64,000 bases of DNA. It comes from Oryza sativa Japonica Group. Taxonomy: Eukaryota > Streptophyta > Magnoliopsida > Poales > Poaceae. Below are positions 61,475 to 64,000 of the stretch, in pieces. The translations under genes and the position numbers were made by a program. The notes under the pieces are model-generated. The model was not told the origin of the DNA and did no database searches. It was given only the letters and a program-made list of their open reading frames with translations. How positions within the stretch are numbered: the first letter of the stretch is position 1; each line of letters starts with the position of its first letter. The stretch lies in contig NC_089039.1 in the NCBI RefSeq assembly GCF_034140825.1, positions 25,114,501 through 25,178,500 of the forward strand, read 5' to 3'.

Positions 61475-62462
61475 TAGGGATGAAACTGGTTTGGATAGTT
61501 TCCGTCCGTCCGGACCATTTTTCGGATTCGGATAGTTTCGATCGGAATTATCCGGAAATTCTCGGATTCGGAAACGAATTCGGATATTTTTTCTCGGAAA
61601 CGAAAACGAATACAGTAAGGAAACTATCCTTCGAAATCGGAAAACAGTCGGAAACTATCCGGAATTTGTTTCGGATATCCGCAGACATTGAGCAAATTAT
61701 ATAAAAAACATGTCTATATACATAACCTTTTCATACGGAATCAGATGAAGACAAACTTTATATCAACATTGTAGAGCTCGATGAGATCTACAACTTTATT
61801 ATTGACTATTTTATTATTTGAGGTCATTTATGGGTCTAAATATTCATTATAATATACCATATTAATTTTTACGAAATCTCAGATCTACAATTCAACGACA
61901 TCTGATGGAGATGTGTTCCATATCAAAGTTATAGAGCTCAACGGGATCTACCACTTTGTAGTTTATAACATTTGTATTTGAAAGCATTTAAAATATAATA
62001 CAAACATTACAAGTTTCGAAGATGTGAAGTAAAATAAATAAAATCTCTAATTTATACAATGGTAAGTAAGTTATACATGTAGTAAAAGGTCTTGGGAATA
62101 GAAAATGATAATCATATTTGCATATGGATCTCTTAGAGGAACAACCATGAAAATTGATTTTCACATACGGTTGTGGGACCGTCTATAAAATTAACGATAT
62201 AAATGTTGGAGATATTGAACTAAAATAATAAACGATATCTCTTCCTTGATCAAGAAACTCAATTTGAGGGGTTTTTTATATACCGGTAAATATTCGCTAC
62301 CGTATTCGTTCCGTCTCGTATTCGCTCCGTATCTATATTCGATAATATTCGATTTCATTTCCGTATCCAAGTTTTCGATTCCGATTCCGATTTCGAAAAA
62401 AAAAATGAAAACGAATATGATAAAGCTAGTTTCCGTCCGTTTCCAATCCGTTTTTATCCCTG
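61475..62462. mobile_element. Non-autonomous hAT element
   Basis: A 988-bp element starting TAGGGATGAAACTGG and ending CCGTTTTTATCCCTG, with flanks CATGCGAT (61467-61474) and CATGTGAT (62463-62470), a hAT-size duplication with one difference. The subterminal zones are rich in TTCGGAT/ATCCGAA and TTTCCGT/ACGGAAA repeats. No transposase frame. It has split a partial copy of the duplicated segment (AACCATGCGAT then GCTTTGAGAATGGGATGC). Confidence 0.8.
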
Positions 62463-62652
62463 CATGTGATGCTTTGAGAATGGGATGCACGTGGAATTTG
62501 CGTTGGGCGATCGAGAAACCCTGGAAGTCGATACGCTCCGGTTACAGCAACATGGATCCATTCGTTCTGTGCGTGATAAGCATACGACCTTACGATTTGA
62601 CAGTTCATCAGTGCAGCGCGTGTACTCCAGGCGGTCTGGCCGTTTTGCCTCA

Positions 62653-62996
62653 GGACTTGTTAAGTTCCTAATTTTTTTTCCAAAAACGTCACATCGAATC
62701 TTTAGACACATGTATGGAGCATTAAATATATAGATGATAAAAAAACTAATTGCACACTTTGCATAGAAATCGCGAGACGAATCTTTTGAGCCTAATTAGT
62801 CCATGATTAGTCATAAGTGCTATAGTAACCCACATACGCTAATGATAGATTAATTAGGCTTAATAAATTTGTCTCGCGGTTTCCAGGCGAGTTATGAAAT
62901 TAGTTTTTTCATTTGTGTCCGAAAACCCCTTCATACATCCAGTCAAACGTCCGATGTGACACACAAAAATTTTCTTTTTGCGAACTAATCACACCC
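62653..62996. mobile_element. Tourist-like MITE
   Basis: Ends GGACTTGTTAAGTTCC and GCGAACTAATCACACCC, flanked by TCA on both sides (62650-62652 and 62997-62999). The interior CGCGAGACGAATCTTTTGAG and TTTGTCTCGCGG relate it to the element at 37582-37910. Confidence 0.7.
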
Positions 62997-63420
62997 TCAG
63001 ACGATTGATCATCGATTCTCGAGCTGAAAAATGAAAAATAAAAGTTTGATGGAACCTGAAAAGTGAAAAAGAATGTACGTTGTTTTAAGGAAAAAGTACG
63101 AATTACTTCCTAAACTATCACGTTCGATTGAATTATCTCCCGAACCATGCATGAAAGCAGATATCCTTCACCCCCAACTATACAAACCGCACAAATAACT
63201 CTCACCTCCACCCCCCACTCTCCTCGGGGCTCAATCCGCGGTGGTTTTGGTTCTACGTGACAGTCCAGTCAGCAATTTTTTATTAAAAAAATTGATAGAC
63301 CCCGCCTATCAGTTTCGCACCTGATCTCTATTTCTCTCATTTTTATCTCTTTCCCTAATCCACTCTCTTCTCCCTCCCCTCACCTAGCTCCATCACTCAC
63401 CGACGGCGGTGAGTGACAAT

Positions 63421-64000
63421 ACATTTTCAGGCAGTAACAATACGCTAGCGAAGAGGACGATACTTTTCCACCTTCCAGCAATATTTCTCCCTAGTGCCTT
63501 AGAACATAGAAAATAAATCACTCTAGGTTGTGAAATACAAACTGTACTTCCGTTATAGTTCGGTTATATATATATGTGACAATATGTGCTACTAATGTTT
63601 AGATAGTAAACAATTTCCTTTCTTCTCTTGTTGTGTGTCACTCGTAATGAAGTGAAATGCTACCTAGTACCTCTCCCCAAGTGCCTATAAATAAAGGAAT
63701 CTCGAGGTGTCTAAATTTTACAGCAAGAATTTTTAGTACTTTGAGAAACTTAGTACTTACAAATATTAAATTTTACCTCTATATATCTTTCAGTGATGGT
63801 GAAATTACCCTCATAAATAAGCTAGCTGCTAGTGTGCTATACTAGCTCCTCTGGCTAGAACCCGCACTAGAAAAATGTAAACCCTGACCATCTCCTCCAG
63901 AAAGTGTAGAACACACAGTATCCTAGGTGCTTCAACGATATATGCGATGCTTTGAGAATGGGATGCACGAGGAATGCGAGCGCGAGCTCTAGGATTTGCC
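63421..64000. repeat. Segmental duplication, copy 2, cut by the window edge
   Basis: Matches 60617-61140 from GGCAGTAACAATACGCTAGC through a TATA-like CCTATAAATAAAGG (63688) to GCTTTGAGAATGGGATGCAC near 63951. It has about 100 bp of extra sequence around 63700-63800. The third, shorter relative begins at 62463. Confidence 0.8.

Larger units (their letters stand above)
60399..64000. other. Gene-poor flank with duplicated segments and MITEs
   Basis: Calreticulin 3' UTR, then a segment (about 60617-61140) that recurs at 63421-64000, a small hAT MITE, a 1-kb hAT element, a Tourist-like MITE and CT-rich sequence near 63190-63410. Frames inside the duplicated segment show no known family. Confidence 0.55.

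Overview
This is a plant nuclear window, almost certainly from rice (Oryza) or a very close grass. The genes are intron-rich with GT-AG introns and GC-rich first exons. The spacers are packed with grass-type MITEs: Stowaway elements with CTCCCTCCGT ends and TA duplications, Tourist-like elements with 3-bp duplications, and hAT and Mutator miniature elements. The protein families are grass or plant specific (DUF569, DUF6598, plant mobile domain). No bacterial operon, CRISPR array or tRNA was seen. Exon borders given here were read by eye from frame continuity and splice consensus, and in most genes every exon phase closes.

Layout. 1-1033: 3' part of an SDI1/MS5-like TPR gene (+). 2049-3250: DUF569 gene (-). 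4918-16312: a 20-exon KTF1/SPT5-like gene (+), the WG/GW-repeat elongation-factor relative of RNA-directed DNA methylation. 16.7-19.3 kb: a duplicated 3' flank enclosing a captured DnaJ/DUF3444-type gene scrap and a (TTTA)n microsatellite. 19345-22236: DUF6598 gene (-). 23848-40662: a tandem array of four GDSL esterase/lipase genes, all on the minus strand with the same five-exon plan. Copies 2 and 4 read through intact, copy 3 carries a 2-nt deletion, and copy 1 is clearly broken. 43528-45168: ribosome-assembly factor RPF2 (-), exon-complete but with one in-frame stop. 46488-46988: a small four-helix membrane protein (+). 47493-54238: a complete-looking 6.7-kb Mutator-like element (MULE) with transposase and plant-mobile-domain genes. 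54337-55546: ribosomal protein eL38 (+). 56537-60398: calreticulin-3 (+). 60.4-64 kb: a duplicated gene-poor flank with hAT and Tourist-like elements.

The most striking arrangement is at 47.4-54.3 kb. The MULE sits in a perfect 9-bp target duplication only about 90 bp upstream of the eL38 start codon. The sequence on its far side carries three clustered TGGGCC/TGGGCT boxes of the kind found in plant ribosomal-protein promoters. The element therefore seems to have split the eL38 promoter from its gene. Its inner 96 bp of terminal repeat are identical at both ends, so the insertion looks young.

The genes do not form one pathway. Housekeeping genes for ribosome biogenesis (RPF2, eL38) and ER folding (calreticulin-3), and the silencing factor KTF1, lie among lineage-specific duplicates (GDSL, DUF6598, DUF569) and dense small transposons, which have entered introns, promoters and spacers throughout.
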